A stretch of DNA of 64,000 bases. Origin: Colletotrichum lupini (taxonomy: Eukaryota > Ascomycota > Sordariomycetes > Glomerellales > Glomerellaceae). A program made the translations under genes and the position numbers. A model generated the notes under the pieces. The model was given only the letters and a program-made list of their open reading frames with translations. It was not told the origin of the DNA and did no database searches. The DNA lies in NCBI RefSeq assembly GCF_023278565.1, contig NC_064673.1, forward strand, positions 3,782,001 through 3,846,000, read 5' to 3'. Shown here in pieces: positions 45,872 to 59,002 of this stretch (position 1 is its first letter; each line of letters opens with the position of its first letter).

Positions 45872-46770
45872 TGCAGAGGTGGAAATTGTGTGATGTTACC
45901 CGTACAAGGGACTCCGTAAAGCTCGTGGATGAAGGTGGTTGAGGCGGAGGCGGAGTCGATGCTTAAGGGGGGAGGAGAACGTTTCACCGGGGTTCAAGGT
46001 TGAGAAGAGAGGTTTTGAAGTTGTCGAGTTGTAGTCGATGTGTGTCACGCACGATTGGTGTGATTAGGTGCCAACTTGTATGAATTGAGTCTTTGAGGGT
46101 TTTGTTGAATCTGATGAGATGTATAAAAAGAGTCCATGGAGAATGCGAGAGGCTAGCGAGGTTGGGGGATATCCGGGGTAAACATGATCTGTTACATCCA
46201 TTTGCCTCGGCTCGCTTGAGTAATCGGGATTAGTTTCCGTGCGGGGTACACCGCGCTCGGTGTAGATCGGTGGAGCTTCGGTGGAAATGCTAATAAGTTG
46301 GGGTTTTGGTTCTGGAGACGTGGGGAACAACTTATCCTCCCCCGTTCCACGCTCAAGTCGAGTCTGGTCGAACAAACAGGCGCACGGCACTAGTTTGGCG
46401 GGTAGAAATCTTGGCTTTCAGGCTCACTTGATTGTTTTTGACCAGTGAGATTTCGTATAGATCACACATTACCTTAGTAGATGATCAGCGTCCCATAATA
46501 CCCTTGGTCGATAAAGATATTAGAATCCCTTACTTGTAGCCTATTGTGTTGATTAATATCGCGAAATGCTTCTTTTTTAATGGAGAATGAATAGCATTTG
46601 AACATATGGTATGTGACACCGATCATTTGCTTATACGCAGGCTCTGTTGCCATGAGACAGTGGTGTATTCTACTACCGGAAGACACCCGTAATTGAGGTG
46701 GCTTCCTACATCTACAGACAGATCTAAACGGCAAGGCTCATTCTTTATATAAACCTCAGATACTATTTGA
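45872..46770. other. Upstream region of the hydratase gene up to the Copia insertion
   Basis: About 0.9 kb. No supported gene; the minus-strand frames at 46064-46390 and 46474-46734 show no motif. It presumably holds the hydratase promoter and ends at the Copia target duplication. Confidence 0.4.
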
Positions 46771-46775
46771 ACTAC

Positions 46776-46980
46776 TGTCGGATTAGAAGTCTAATTCGAC
46801 CGCGGCATATAGCCGACTGCGCAGGGGCTAATTAGGGGCCCTATTTACGATTATCGTAGCTAGCCTAACTTATAATTAGAACCTCCTTTTTATACTTACT
46901 ACGCAGATATTTATATAATTTAATTAATCTCTTTATTAACTACGGTTTAAACTAACTACTTTATAATAAGGATACTAATA
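46776..46980 (+). repeat. Left (5') LTR of the Copia element
   Basis: 205 bp starting tgtcggattagaagtctaat. The first 65 bp are unaltered (ctaattcgaccgcggcat), while the 3' part is TA-rich and ends ggatactaata. Confidence 0.93.
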
Positions 46981-49900
46981 CTAATTAGTAATTAAATTCT
47001 ATTATTATAAATCGGTAAGGTATCTTGCTATATAAAAAAGACGACTTCTTAATACTGTATAAAATAAGAGATTCGTATTAATTAACCTTACGGAAGTAAA
47101 TAAAAAAAGAGGCGATTTTTAAATATTATACGGAATTAAGTAATTATAGCCCTTTACTACTTACGAGAAGTCGATGTTTATTATGTTAAACTATATTAAT
47201 TAATAAAACTATTTAAGTAACTAGCCTTTTACTATCGCCCTAAGTAGCTTTTTTATTAAACGACTTTTTTATAGCCGGCTTATAATTAGAAATTAACTAG
47301 TTAAATTAATAAAAAGAAATACTTACGTAACGACTACCTACCTAATAAATTAGTATAACGAACGAGCTTAATAATATAGTATAAAAAAGTACTACGTAAT
47401 TAAAAAAGGGGATTTTTAAACGTAAATATTCTTATTTAGCGGCGAAGGTAACTTTATAAGAGTTATTAAGCTAAGAGATTTATAATATATAAAAAAGTTT
47501 ATTATTACGAAGATTTTATAAATACGACCTTAAGCCCGCGATCTAAACGACCTCTTTATAGCTCCCTTAACTACTCCCTAGGTATTACTTAAAAATATAA
47601 TATAAGGGACGGTTTAATAAAAGAGGAGGGGATTTAAAAGTCCTAATAATATTAAGTTAAGAGTATTATAAATCTTAGAAATTAATTTAAAAAGAAAGTA
47701 GCTACCCTAAAGTAGTCCTACGACCTCTTATTAAAGTTATTATTAGCCTAAAAAAAAGCTAAAAAGACGAGGATCTAAAGGGAGAAGAAAAAAATCTTCC
47801 AAAGGGCCGCTAAAGGGCTTCTTTTTTATATTAGCTCTTAGTATAAGATTATTAATTTTAAGAAATTAATTAAATAATAAAAGGGATCGTTAGTAAATAA
47901 TAATTACTTAATTATAATTAAGCTACGAAAAAGACTACTTAAAAAATATAAAATAGGGTATTAAGAGGCCGTAAAAAATAAGACTTCTAAGGTATCTAAC
48001 CCTACTATATACGAGCGATAAGTAAGTATTTTTAATAAGTTTTTAAAATTTATAATTTTATAAGAAAGAGGGCTTAACTTCGTTAACTATACTTAACGGC
48101 CTATATAGTTCTTAATAGCTTATATAGCTCCTCTACGAGCCGCCTAGTATTTACTTTTAACTATTCTTACGGAATACTACCCTAGAAGAGATAGGTTAAA
48201 AAAGGAAGCTATTTAGAAATTATAAAGAGTACGAGGCTTAAGAAGTTAAAAGTATAGAAGATAGCGGAAATTAATAACTGATTTACTATAACTAGCGCGC
48301 AGATTAAATATATCCCTATTAAAATTAAATACGCTAGTAATTACTAATATAAGTATAAGCTAGAATACGACCCTTAGTAAGTTAGGGTAAAAAAAAAGAG
48401 AACGAAACCCGATCCTAAATAGAATCCTAATCCCTTATAAGTAAGTAAATATTAACCCGGACTATTAGGGGACGTAGATATATAGAATTGCGGATTAGCT
48501 TAATAATAAGTAAATTAACGTAATATTAATCTATTTAACTAAGGTTTATAAGAAAAAGGGGCTATAGGGGCAACCCCTATTTTACGAAATCGTAAACGAC
48601 CTTAGTTACTAACTAAATAAATAATTTACGAGCGTAAGCCTAAGAATCGTAAAAATAGTTAATAAATTCCTCTATAAGTAAGGGGTATTACTAGCGTAAT
48701 TATAATCGCAAGAGCTATATAAAATACTAATAGTAATAATTATAAAGGAGGAATTCGTATTATAAAACTATATATAGGTTAATAAAGCGTATAATCGCTT
48801 TAATAAATTTAAAAAAAGGGTAAACGACCTAGATTTCCTCCCTATAATTACTAATAGAAATCTATTATTATAAAAAGATATATTAGGGCAAAATATAGTA
48901 CTAAAAGTACAATAATTAATAATTCTACCTATTTTAATTTATAACTCGTTACCGTTACTAATACGAAATTTAGTACCGATCGGCTAATAAGAAAAGAGGT
49001 AGACGACCCGAAGTTATTAATAGTACGTAGCGACGTAGGGATTATATATAAATATTAAAAATCTAGTAATAAATACGAGGTAATTTATAGACCTTAAAAA
49101 GATCTTTTTAAAAGAGAAATTATACTCTAGGGGGAAGTATAAGGTCTTATAAAAAACCCTAATAATATTTTATAATTATTATAAAAAAGTCGGAATTAGG
49201 GAATACTAATACTATTTAATAATTAATATTATACTTATAAATAAAGCCTCTAATTACTATTACGAAGCGGTGCGTAATTTTAATTAAAACGACTTTCTTA
49301 GTATAATTAACGTAATTCGAAGCCGCTTCGAGACTTATAATAAGAACTTAGAGCTCTTATTTAAGCTATGAGCGATTTTTTTCGTATTTATAACTAGGAT
49401 AATAAAGAGTAAATTATAAATAAAGATCCTTAAAGAGCTTATTAATTAAATTAATAAGCTAGCGAAAACCTAGCTAAATAAGGGGATAAACGAGCGGAAA
49501 GTTAGATATTTTTATATTATAATTTAGTATATACTAAAGGTAAAAATAACCCTATACAAAGTACTTAAAGACTACGAGACGCTCTACTCAAGGCTAAGAT
49601 TTAGCTTTAATATTAAGGCGAGAATACTATACTAAACCTACCTCTAAGCGTATAACGGCCCTTATTAATAATATTAAGTTAATTAAATATATAATAAAAA
49701 AGGAAAAGAGGCTAGATACGGCAATTACTAATAAAAAGGCCTAGATTCGTTAAATAAATAAAAATTTAACTCACGGGCAGGGTAATAGAAAAAGCAATAC
49801 TATATTTATAAAAAGGATAGATATTAGTTAAATAACTACTTTAAAAAAGAGTATATTAAATCGTACGAATAATATAAAAAGTCGAGGGTAGTAAATAGTA

Positions 49901-52900
49901 AAACTAGCCCTCGTTAGTTTAACTAATTCCTTATTATATATAAGGGTAGATCTAGGGGTATAGAACTTAGTAATAGTAGCTAAAGTAGCGGCTTAAAGTA
50001 TATACCCCTTATAAGAGATTTAAAAAATAAAGAAGATCTTACCCCCTATATTAATAAATTAGATTATAACGAAATCGATAATATTAACTACTCTTTTTTC
50101 GCCCTATTAGCTTCTAGAAGATATACGAGGCTAAATAAATAGAGGGTAGTAAAAGCTCTTAATAAGTAGGCTTTTATTTATAAATAGTAAGGGAAGGTCT
50201 TTTAAATAACGGATACGGAGGCGGCTAAAAGGGCGAATTTAATAAGGCTAAAGCCCATTCTCTTAATAATTAAAAAGAAGACGCTATCTCTCTTAATATT
50301 TAAAAAAAAAGAATATAATACTAAGTAAATCTAGGGGCAGCTAGAGGGGTCCTTTTTATACTACTTAGATCCCTCGAATACTAAGCTTATATAAGCATTC
50401 TATACGAGTAAAAAGTACGGCCTAAATAATTTCTATAGGATTATCTTAAATACTAGGGTATTATAATAATTAATTAGAGAAAAAGGGTAATTCTAAGTGC
50501 TATAAAAAATCGCGCTAATAATACTTAATATATTAATAGCGGGTATTACGAGGATTAGTTTTAGCCTAGGTAAAGAAATTATCGCCCTAGGTATAGTAAA
50601 AATAGAAACGCACTTTAGAACAATAACTTTCTATATTTTACTTATTAATACCCTATTTCTTTTATATTTAAAAGATATAGATCGACTAGGTATTATATTC
50701 GATAATATAAAGAATAGAATCTCTAGCGGTAAGCACTTTAAAATAGTCGAATGATAATAGGGGTATACGTTTATAAAGCTTATTAATAATACGAAGTTAA
50801 TTAATTACTTAACGGAAAGTAAGCTTAGAAAACTATATTAGAGATTCGGGTACCTGTCGGTTATAAGGCTATATAACCTCTTAAAGTAATTAAGTAATAA
50901 TAATATTAAAATAGGGGCGCTAGAGTAGTTAATAAAAGTATATTATTAATACTAAATAAATGCGCAGAGCCTACGCAGATTTAAGTTTAAATTATATAAT
51001 AAGCTTAACTTTAACTAAAAAATCGTTATTAATATTTTTTATTTAAATAGTTAGTTAGTACTATATATAATCGACGTAGCTATATCCTTCTAAATAGGGT
51101 AATTCCTCCGGGATTTATAAGTAAAGATAATATAAGTAGCCCTACGAAAAAGCTAGATTAATATATACTAAGGACCGCTAGATAGTATTAAAACCGACGC
51201 TAGTACTAGCTTTAAATTAATAAAATTTAAGGATAATGCGACGGCCTATAGTATATAACTAAAAGTCGTACTTATTAAAACGTATTATAGTATTAGAAAA
51301 GTAAAAAGGGCACACTAGTAATTAAAAAGGGCGTTTAGAATTATTAAAAAGGAAAATCCGGATTCTACTAATAACGAATGCCTCTAGATAATACTTAAAT
51401 ACTATAATAATACTATAGGGCCTAACGGACTTATACTAACGCTATTAGTATTTAAAATATATTTAAGAACGACCTTAGCCTCGCTATTATTACTAAGTAT
51501 AAGCTAACGAGCCCGAGTAATTAAAAAAATAATACGGGTACTACGCGAGGTAAGTATAAAAAAATAAGTTAATAAAGTAATTACTACGTATAATAGGCCT
51601 AATATAAGGGATAATCTAGATATATTACTAAATTCGGATATACGAGTATAGCGTAAAATTACTTAATAATAGGCTAGGCTATATAAGTTAATTTCCGTTA
51701 ACGAGCGCTCTTATATAGTTATAAGAGATCGTAATTAGCTACTCGAAGTATTAATTATAGTAATTAAACCGTACTATATAAATCCGAACGAGGTAATTTC
51801 TAACTTATAAAAAGAAAAAGAGCTAAGGGAAACTATATAACCCGTAGTAGAGGTATAAGAAATTATCCTTAATAAAATCGTTATAGTAGTACTAATAGAT
51901 AATAAAAAAGAGGAAATTACTAAAAGGGCACTAATACTACTAGCAAGACGTTATAAAAAACCACGATAGCAAACCCTAACGTAGTAATTTATTACTAATA
52001 ACAAAGTAATTAATACCTTTTATATAAAAAAAAAAAAAAAAGCCAATTTCGAGCTAGCGGTTAAACTATATAAAAAAGGCGTAATTATAATTATTAAAAA
52101 ACCGTAGAAAAGATTAGATCTTATTAAAATAAACACTCTTTATAATTAAGGGGTCTATTGATTTATCCTATATAACCTAGAAAAATATATAAACCTCTAT
52201 ATATTTAAATTATAAATAGTTTATAAGATTAAAAGGAAAAGAACACCCTAGTTATATAAGAAGTCTAAATATATAATTTAGGGGTATAATAACGTTAAAA
52301 AAGCGACGCTACTTATATAATCGCCTACTTTATAGCGCTATAGCTAACGATTAATAATAATACTAATAGTATTATTATAAAAAAAGGGATACGAGATTTA
52401 GAGCCGTAATATTACCTAGGCCTATATTTAATTAGCTATAGGGCTTATAAAGAGAATCCTAGCCTATTTACTAAAGGAAATAGCTAGTAAGTACTTAGAA
52501 AGTATAATTATTAAAGTGCTTAAGCTACTATATAGGCTCGTAGAATCGGGTACCTATTAATAGGCTACCTACTACGATTTTTATATTAATTAACTATTAA
52601 TAGTTACCTCTATATACGACCCGTACTTACTAGTCGCGGAGTACGAAAGCGACTAATTTAAAATTATTAAAATATAGACTAATAATATATTAAGCCTATT
52701 TAATATTAACTTTATAAAAAAAGAAAATAAGGAGCTCTAGAAAGCGGGCTTCGTAGCGAAGCTAAAAGAGGTCTTTATAATAAACACCCCCTTAGTATTT
52801 AACGGCAGGATTTTTATAATTAAAAAAGAAACTATTATTTTTTAATAAAAGGGGTAGAGTAAGAAAATTAACCTCGTTAATCTAAATATAACTAACGTTA

Positions 52901-53741
52901 AGAAGCGGTATAAGGTTAAGCTTGCGTAAGGGGTATATATTATAAGTATTTATTAACCTGAGGTAACTTTTAATTATATTAAAGTAGTATAGGCTATAAA
53001 TCTAACTAAATAAGACGTCGAGGTACTTAATAAGTAGCTTAAGTAATAATAAATAAATCTTAATCGAGGTCTCGTTTATTACCTAATTGACCTTATAATT
53101 AGTAAGCTCTACGTCTTTATTAATAGGTTATTTACGAATAATAACGACCTTATTTCGTAATTAGGGTATATTATTATCCTAGCTAACGAGAGTATAAGTA
53201 AGAGCGAATTTACTATATACGGTAATATAATTTATTACTTATTAATTAAAAATAAATAGATAATAAGAAATATATTAATATTAAAGGTTTATAATATAAT
53301 TAACGGCGTTAACCTCTCTTATATAATTTTAATAATACTAAAGAAAATTACTAATTAAATTAGCCTTCTACTTATTCTAACGGTTATTTATACTAATTCT
53401 TACTTACTATATAAATACCTTATTAAATTAGGAATAACGAAGGAAAAGAGGCTTATAATTAATATTATAATCCTTAGGTAATCGTATAAAAAGTGCGAAA
53501 TACTCGAGATTTATTAAATTAATAATAAAAATAACCTCGTAAACGCTTTTATAAAAGTAATACTAAATAAGGGATTAGAGTAATTTATAAGTAATAAAAA
53601 AGTTATTATACGAATAGAGGAATAGGTTATATAAAAAGAGTAAAAAAAAGGGGAAAAAAGAGATAACTTAGTAAACGGGCCCGAGGTCGAATTATACTTC
53701 TAATTATAGTAGTTAAATTAATAAAAAAAAGAGAAAGTTAG

Positions 53742-53946
53742 TATTAGATTAGAAGTCTAATTTAACCGTAGTATATAGCTGACTATATAGGGGCTAATTA
53801 GGGGCCTTATTTATAATTATTATAGCTAGCCTAACTTATAGTTAAAACCTCCTTTTTATACCTACTACGTAGATATTTAGATAGTTCAATTGATCTCTTC
53901 GTCAACTACGGTTCGAACTAACTACCCTGTAATAGGGATACCAACA
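53742..53946 (+). repeat. Right (3') LTR of the Copia element
   Basis: 205 bp. It starts RIP-altered (tattagattagaagtctaat) and ends unaltered (ggttcgaactaactaccctg ... ggataccaaca), the mirror of the left copy. Confidence 0.93.
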
Positions 53947-53951
53947 ACTAC

Positions 53952-55575
53952 ATATACTCTTGTGCATGTACTGAACACATATTCATAGGGAGCTTGACAT
54001 ATCATTCAAACCATAGAGCTGCTAGAGATTGGCTTAATGACTTGACTCCCAACATGGATGGGTAATTGACATATATTATTACCCTCGCCGGCTGTCGGTT
54101 CTACTGTCTATAACACATCAATGTGTCATCTCAGGAACCTGTTTAGTCGCTCATATTCCCCCGAGTCAAATGCCAGGGAGTCAAGCTGAGGCAGTTGTTG
54201 CTCAATTATCGCGGAAGCCGATGACCGGCGATTCGAATCGGCCTGTTTCATCTCGGCGATGTCTGAATGGCACATTGTGACTAGCGCAGTGGCGAGCTAC
54301 AAGGCCCGAACTGATTGTACATGCAAGCTCTGAGGAACAACACCCAGAGGGCGACGGTTTCATCGCAACTTGAGACTCCAAGTCATAAGATCAGCCAGTA
54401 CAGATCTCTTGGGCCTGTATGTCAATCAACCTATTGACGAAGACGGACTTCAGATCGGATGGAACCTGATGGAACGAACTTTGGGTCCTCAGACGGCACT
54501 TCGCGAACTTGGTTATTAGTGGAGTTGTCCTGTGTCTAGAAATCATTCGCACCACGCAATTCTCCACGTTGACTGCTGGACGGGCGTCCTCGTACGGAGA
54601 GCATCACCCGTTCTCAGAATTACTTGATGAATCAAGTCATCTTGCGTGGCCTGGCCCTGCCCAAACATGCATAAAGCAAGACTGTGGCAGGATTGGCGCG
54701 TATTTCTCTGGGCAGCATGCATGGCGGAGTGCTCGGAATGCCCGGCGGCCTGGGTGGGAGGCAACATATGAGCAAGTAATATCAACGACAGGTTGGTAAT
54801 ATGTGTAGGACGGAGAGAGTATTTAGACTCATCGTCCGAAGATCCCGAATCCGACTCCATGGAACCATGACCCCGTACCTCCTAAGACGGTGAACATCAT
54901 GTAACGAAACTTGAACTTCTTGGCCAAAACTCCCTGAATTGACTCGAGCACGTCGTCTCCTCGACCCCTGCCAAGCCACACCCCTGTTTAACAAGCGCCG
55001 AATCGTAAAGTCTCCGACTGAAAACTGCCCCAGACTCCTTCAGCAGTTGCGTGCCCGATTAAAGTTTCTTTGGGGCCCTCTTTGGCCGAACTCCTTTTTC
55101 TTTTTGACCAGCACACCATCTCTCGGACCTGGGCAAGTGTCAGCATTGTCGCAATGCGGCTCTAAATTTTGACTTTACACCTAAAACATCAGACTTCGCT
55201 ACAGAATCATGCCAAAACTTCCGAGTCAGAGAAGGGGGAACTTCGTCGCAAGTCTGCGGACAGATGCAGTCTGAAGTCTTGAACTCTATCTTCGGATGGC
55301 ATGGGAACGATGGCGATGGTCTCTGGCAGCTCATTCTGATAGCATATATCATCATGAGAAACGCTTTTGATCCCGTGCAGATAGGAAAAGTAATCATCAC
55401 TCTCTCTCTTCAATATCTTGGGTTCAACCTTCTTTTTCGCTTTCTTCTTTTGCAACTTACTTTCTTTTCGCGCAGTGCCGGCCATTGCTTTTCTCTGCAT
55501 CCATTCGTTTGTGAACGCCAAGAAACTTAACCCTCACGTTCTCTAGAGTGTCTCGAGATCTAAACATAAATCAAA
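53952..55575. other. Intergenic region between Copia and the GH131 gene
   Basis: 1.6 kb of normal composition. I find no convincing gene. A minus-strand frame at 55207-55470 encodes a Lys-rich start (MAGTARKESKLQKKKAKKK) but no recognisable domain. CT-rich sequence at 55400-55480 probably belongs to the GH131 promoter. Confidence 0.4.
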
Positions 55576-56868
55576 ATGAAGCCCTCTTTCCTTACCCTCG
55601 TTGGTCTCTTGGCCGCCTCTGTGGCTGCCAACCCCGTTCCCGCCATTGGTGGTGCTGTTCTAGCGCCCAGAGGCAATGGAGCCAACAATAACAACAACGG
55701 TGCCAATGCTGCCAAGGGCAAGCAGAATGGCAAAAAGAATGGAAACAACGGTGCTGCCGGAGGTGCGGCAAAGAACGGAACTGCTAATGCCGGTGGTGCT
55801 ACCGCTGGCGGAGCCGCTGCGGGCGGCGCCGCTGCCGGTGGCGCTGGTGCAAAGGCCGGGAACACTTCTGCTCTTGTCTTACCTGATGGGCGTATCAAGG
55901 CAGACGCGACACCCGAGAACTTCAATGTCCTCGAGAGTGTGTTCAAGAGTGCTGTAGTCAAGGGCGATGGTAAGTTGTCTCTCGATGCTACCTAATCGTG
56001 CTCGGATCAAAGCTAATAATGGGTTAGGTCTTGTTTTCAGCGACATCATCACTTTCCCCGAAGGCCAGGCCTCACTTGTACGTATCAACTCCACTTGTCT
56101 AAAGATTCTTGATTGTTGCTTACAACTACTAGTTCGACAAAGCAACCAACACCAAGGCTTTTGCCATCAACATTGATGACAAGTCTGTCTTCGTCCCCAA
56201 GGGTGGTGAAGCTCAGGCGAACATTCGTCGTGCCGATCTGCTCCCTAGCATCAGATCTCAGCTCAATGATGTGGCCGTCACTGGCGTCCGAACGATGCAC
56301 TTCTCTATTCAGCGCGACGCTACCAAGCCCCTCAATGTTACGCACGACTATCAGGTTTTCAACCTTGAGTCCAAGGATTTCTCCTTCCACCAGATTGATG
56401 TTCGCACTGGAGCCGACAACGGCAACGAGATCGCGGTCTTTGGTAACTCCAAGACAACTCCGGCTGCCAAGATCTTCTCGACACCGTTCGGCGAGGGCCA
56501 GTTCGAGAACTTTGCCATCAAAATGGACTTCAATGCCAAGTATGTGCTTCTTCACAGTATCCTCTCTAGTGAATGTTCATTTGACTAATCGTGTTCCACA
56601 GCACCGTCCAAGTGTTCCACAGCACCGCCAATGATCCTTTGAAGCAGGTCACTGAGCCTGTCGCTAATGGCAAGTGGTACCTTACCCAATCATGGAGAGG
56701 CTGCCAGGCTAACAGATTGCAGATCTCGCCGGTCTTGGCGAATACCACTTCTCTCTGCAGAAGAACCCCGTTGGAACTGCGACTCAGCCCACTGGCATCA
56801 AGGAGGCAATCATCTTTGGCGGCATCTTCATGGAGGACTCCACCTCCGGAACGGTTACCCTTCAGTAG
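55576..56868 (+). CDS. Secreted glycoside hydrolase family 131-like protein with low-complexity N-terminal linker
   Basis: Exons are 55576..55969, 56028..56077, 56133..56539, 56602..56669 and 56723..56868 (1065 nt, 354 aa). The signal peptide is MKPSFLTLVGLLAASVAA. Residues about 35-95 form an Asn/Gly/Ala/Lys-rich linker (NGANNNNNGANAAKGK, GGAAAGGAAAGGAG). The GH131 domain follows: LPDGRIKADATPENFN, FSDIITFPEG, SVFVPKGG, RADLLPS, VTGVRTMHFSIQRD, KDFSFHQIDVRTGADNGNE, FENFAIKMDFN, TVQVFHSTANDPL and GGIFMEDSTSGTVTLQ. GH131 enzymes are fungal beta-glucanases acting on beta-1,3/1,4/1,6 glucans. The last intron uses a GC donor (gcaagt, 56670-56722); only this restores the conserved C-terminus in frame. 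The fold is confident; activity is not proven. Confidence 0.9.
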
Positions 56869-57140
56869 TTGTTCTAGTTGTACAACTCAACTTTCGCAGA
56901 AGGCAATATGTTATGGCCAGCATCAGGCGTCAAGAATCAAAAATCAATTTAGAGCTTGCCGCTTCGCCGCACTAGAATTGCCAACATGAATGATGATTTG
57001 TTCTTAGAACCAGAGGAGATACTGTGTAGCATTTCAAGCTCCCCCATGGCTTTTATCATCTATCTTCGCAGTTATTAACGTCGAAAGTCTTAATGGTCGT
57101 CTGCGTAACGGCGTGCACCTTAAACATGCAGGTGAAAAAA

Positions 57141-59002
57141 TCAGAAGACCTTTTCCCTGCGCATGAAAATACTGCACACCAAGCAAATTGCTCCAGCAGC
57201 AATGATTGGCACATAAGCCAATTGAATTGCTCGAGTGATGCCATGGATTGCCTCAGCTCTCACCTCGGGTGAGGCCGAGTCGATCAAGCCGCTACCCACG
57301 CCTGCGAGGGCGTCGGAGATCACGTCGGCAGAGACATCAGGGAACACTTGCGCCAGTGTACGTTGGCCATAGTTGACAAAAAGCGCTCCTGACATGCCCG
57401 TGCCGAGGACGATGCCGATCATTTGACCAACAGTCATGAACCCAACACTGTAAGGGATCTCGTTCGGTTGAACCTTCATCTGGGCAACGGCGAATCCAGC
57501 TTGGCAGAAACAGCCGACGCCTGTGCCTAGGATGATGGTGTATCCGTAAATCTTAGCATTTGAGGTGTGTTCATCGACGATGTCTGATTGCAAAGGTCAA
57601 TAGACGCGCGTTGGAAGAACAGGGCCATGGCTTACAGAGAAGAACGCCGCCGATAAGTTCGAGAGCTGAACCGGCGATGTACCATGGGTAGTAGTATCCA
57701 GTACGTCCCATAAATTGCCCATTGAGTAGATTGAAGGCTACTAGAAATAGGATGAAAGGTAAGAGATGGACGGAGGTCTCAACTGCCGAGATTCCGCGGG
57801 TAAACTGATAATACAGCGGGAGGTAAAAGATGCCAATGAAGCTTCCGAAAGTCGCAAGCACTGATAGTCTGGTATTAGTAATTGCGGGGATTGGGCAAAC
57901 AGGATGGAGCGAAACGTACTCATTGTGAAGAAAAGGCAAATCATGGTTCGGCTCTTCCAGAAATGCATGGGAAACAGACGATTCTCTCGCGATGTGCCAA
58001 TGAAGTAGACTTGCTGCAAGACGAAGAGAATAATCAAAACACCCGCTGCCACAAACAAACCAATGCTTTCGCCCTCGTTCCAATCCCAAAGAACCCCGCC
58101 AAAGTTCATGGCCATGATAACGCAGAGCATAGCACCAATGGACAGAACGGTACCAACGTAATCGATTTGCGCCAAGCGTTGAGTGAGAGGCACGCCAGCT
58201 TGCGGTTTGAAGTCTGGAAGTAGGATGATGTAGATTGGTCCCACGACAGCACCGACCAGGAGGTTCAGATAGAAAGCCCAACGCCAAGTGGCTTTGCTCT
58301 CGCTGATGGCACCTCCAACCACGGGACCGAGAACAGTACCAATGCCCCAGATGAATCCGGTAAGACTCAGATATTTGGGGCGTTCGACATTAGTGGTAGT
58401 CACTGACAACAGTGTGAGGAGTCCCATGTACATTCCGCAACCACCCGCACCCGCGATTGCGCGACCGACAATGAAGGTGTTGATGTCGGGAGCGGCGCCG
58501 CAGAGCGCGGAGGCGGCCATGAACACAGTCGTAGACCCAAGATATAACTTCTTAGCCGAAAAGGTTCCGTATGCTTTCGACCAGGGAAGAGTCGTGGCCG
58601 CTGAAGCCAATGCGAACGAAACACCAAGCCATGGAACGAGATCGACGCGGTGGTATGTCTGGACGACTTTTGCTTGGACATTGGCGACAACAGTGTTGTC
58701 TAAGGCGTAGAGGAATAAAGCGGAGAGGAGGGCGCAAATTATGAGGAACCACTGAAGAACAAACACCTTAGCTCAGTTTTCACAATGCCTTCGGGGGACG
58801 GGAAGGGGCTGAGAGGGGCTGGCAGGATGATACAACATACCTTGACACCGTGAATAGTTCGTGGCGGATCAGCATCTTGAGCCCCGTTGAGTATCTGAGT
58901 GTCAACAGCTTTTTCCTTGTCTGACGGCGCTGACGATGGCGAAGGTGGTGTCAAGACGCCTTCGTGACTCGGTACGGCCTCCTTCTTTTCCAAATCAGCC
59001 AT
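57141..59002 (-). CDS. MFS drug/metabolite exporter, DHA2 (14-TMS) type
   Basis: Exons on the minus strand are 59002..58841, 58751..57920, 57860..57636 and 57583..57141 (1662 nt, 553 aa). Introns have donors gtatgt, gtacgt and gtaagc, and the first and third need phase-exact joins that all hold. A hydrophilic N-terminal tail of about 50 residues precedes helix 1 with the antiporter motif LYALDNTVVANVQ. Then come motif-A-like SKAYGTFSAKKLY, GRAIAGAGGCGMYMG, and helix 5 with GIGTVLGPVVGGAISES (motif C of exporters) followed by WRWAFYLNLLVG. A second half with NEIPYSVGFMTVGQMIGIVLG ends in a short basic tail. By family it is a plasma-membrane proton antiporter for drugs or secondary metabolites. 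It is divergent from the enoyl reductase gene across 786 bp. Confidence 0.95.

Larger units (their letters stand above)
46776..53946 (+). mobile_element. Complete Copia-type LTR retrotransposon, RIP-inactivated
   Basis: 7171 bp with 205-bp LTRs (46776-46980; 53742-53946) and a perfect 5-bp target duplication ACTAC (46771-46775; 53947-53951). A purine tract (aaaaaaaagagaaag, 53723-53737) abuts the right LTR, giving plus orientation. Domains in Copia order can be read through RIP stops: a zinc-knuckle remnant near 49800 (YIYKKDRYQLNN), protease tail near 50660 (LLYLKDIDRLGIIFDNIKN), integrase 50830-51660 (RFGYLSVIRLYNLLK, ending NRPNIRDNL), RT about 51900-52900, and RNase H 53080-53640 (ISKLYVFINRLFTNNNDL, LLILTVIYTNSYLLYKYLIK, KEKRLIINI). 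Integrase before RT distinguishes it from Gypsy. Many stops make it non-functional. Confidence 0.93.
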
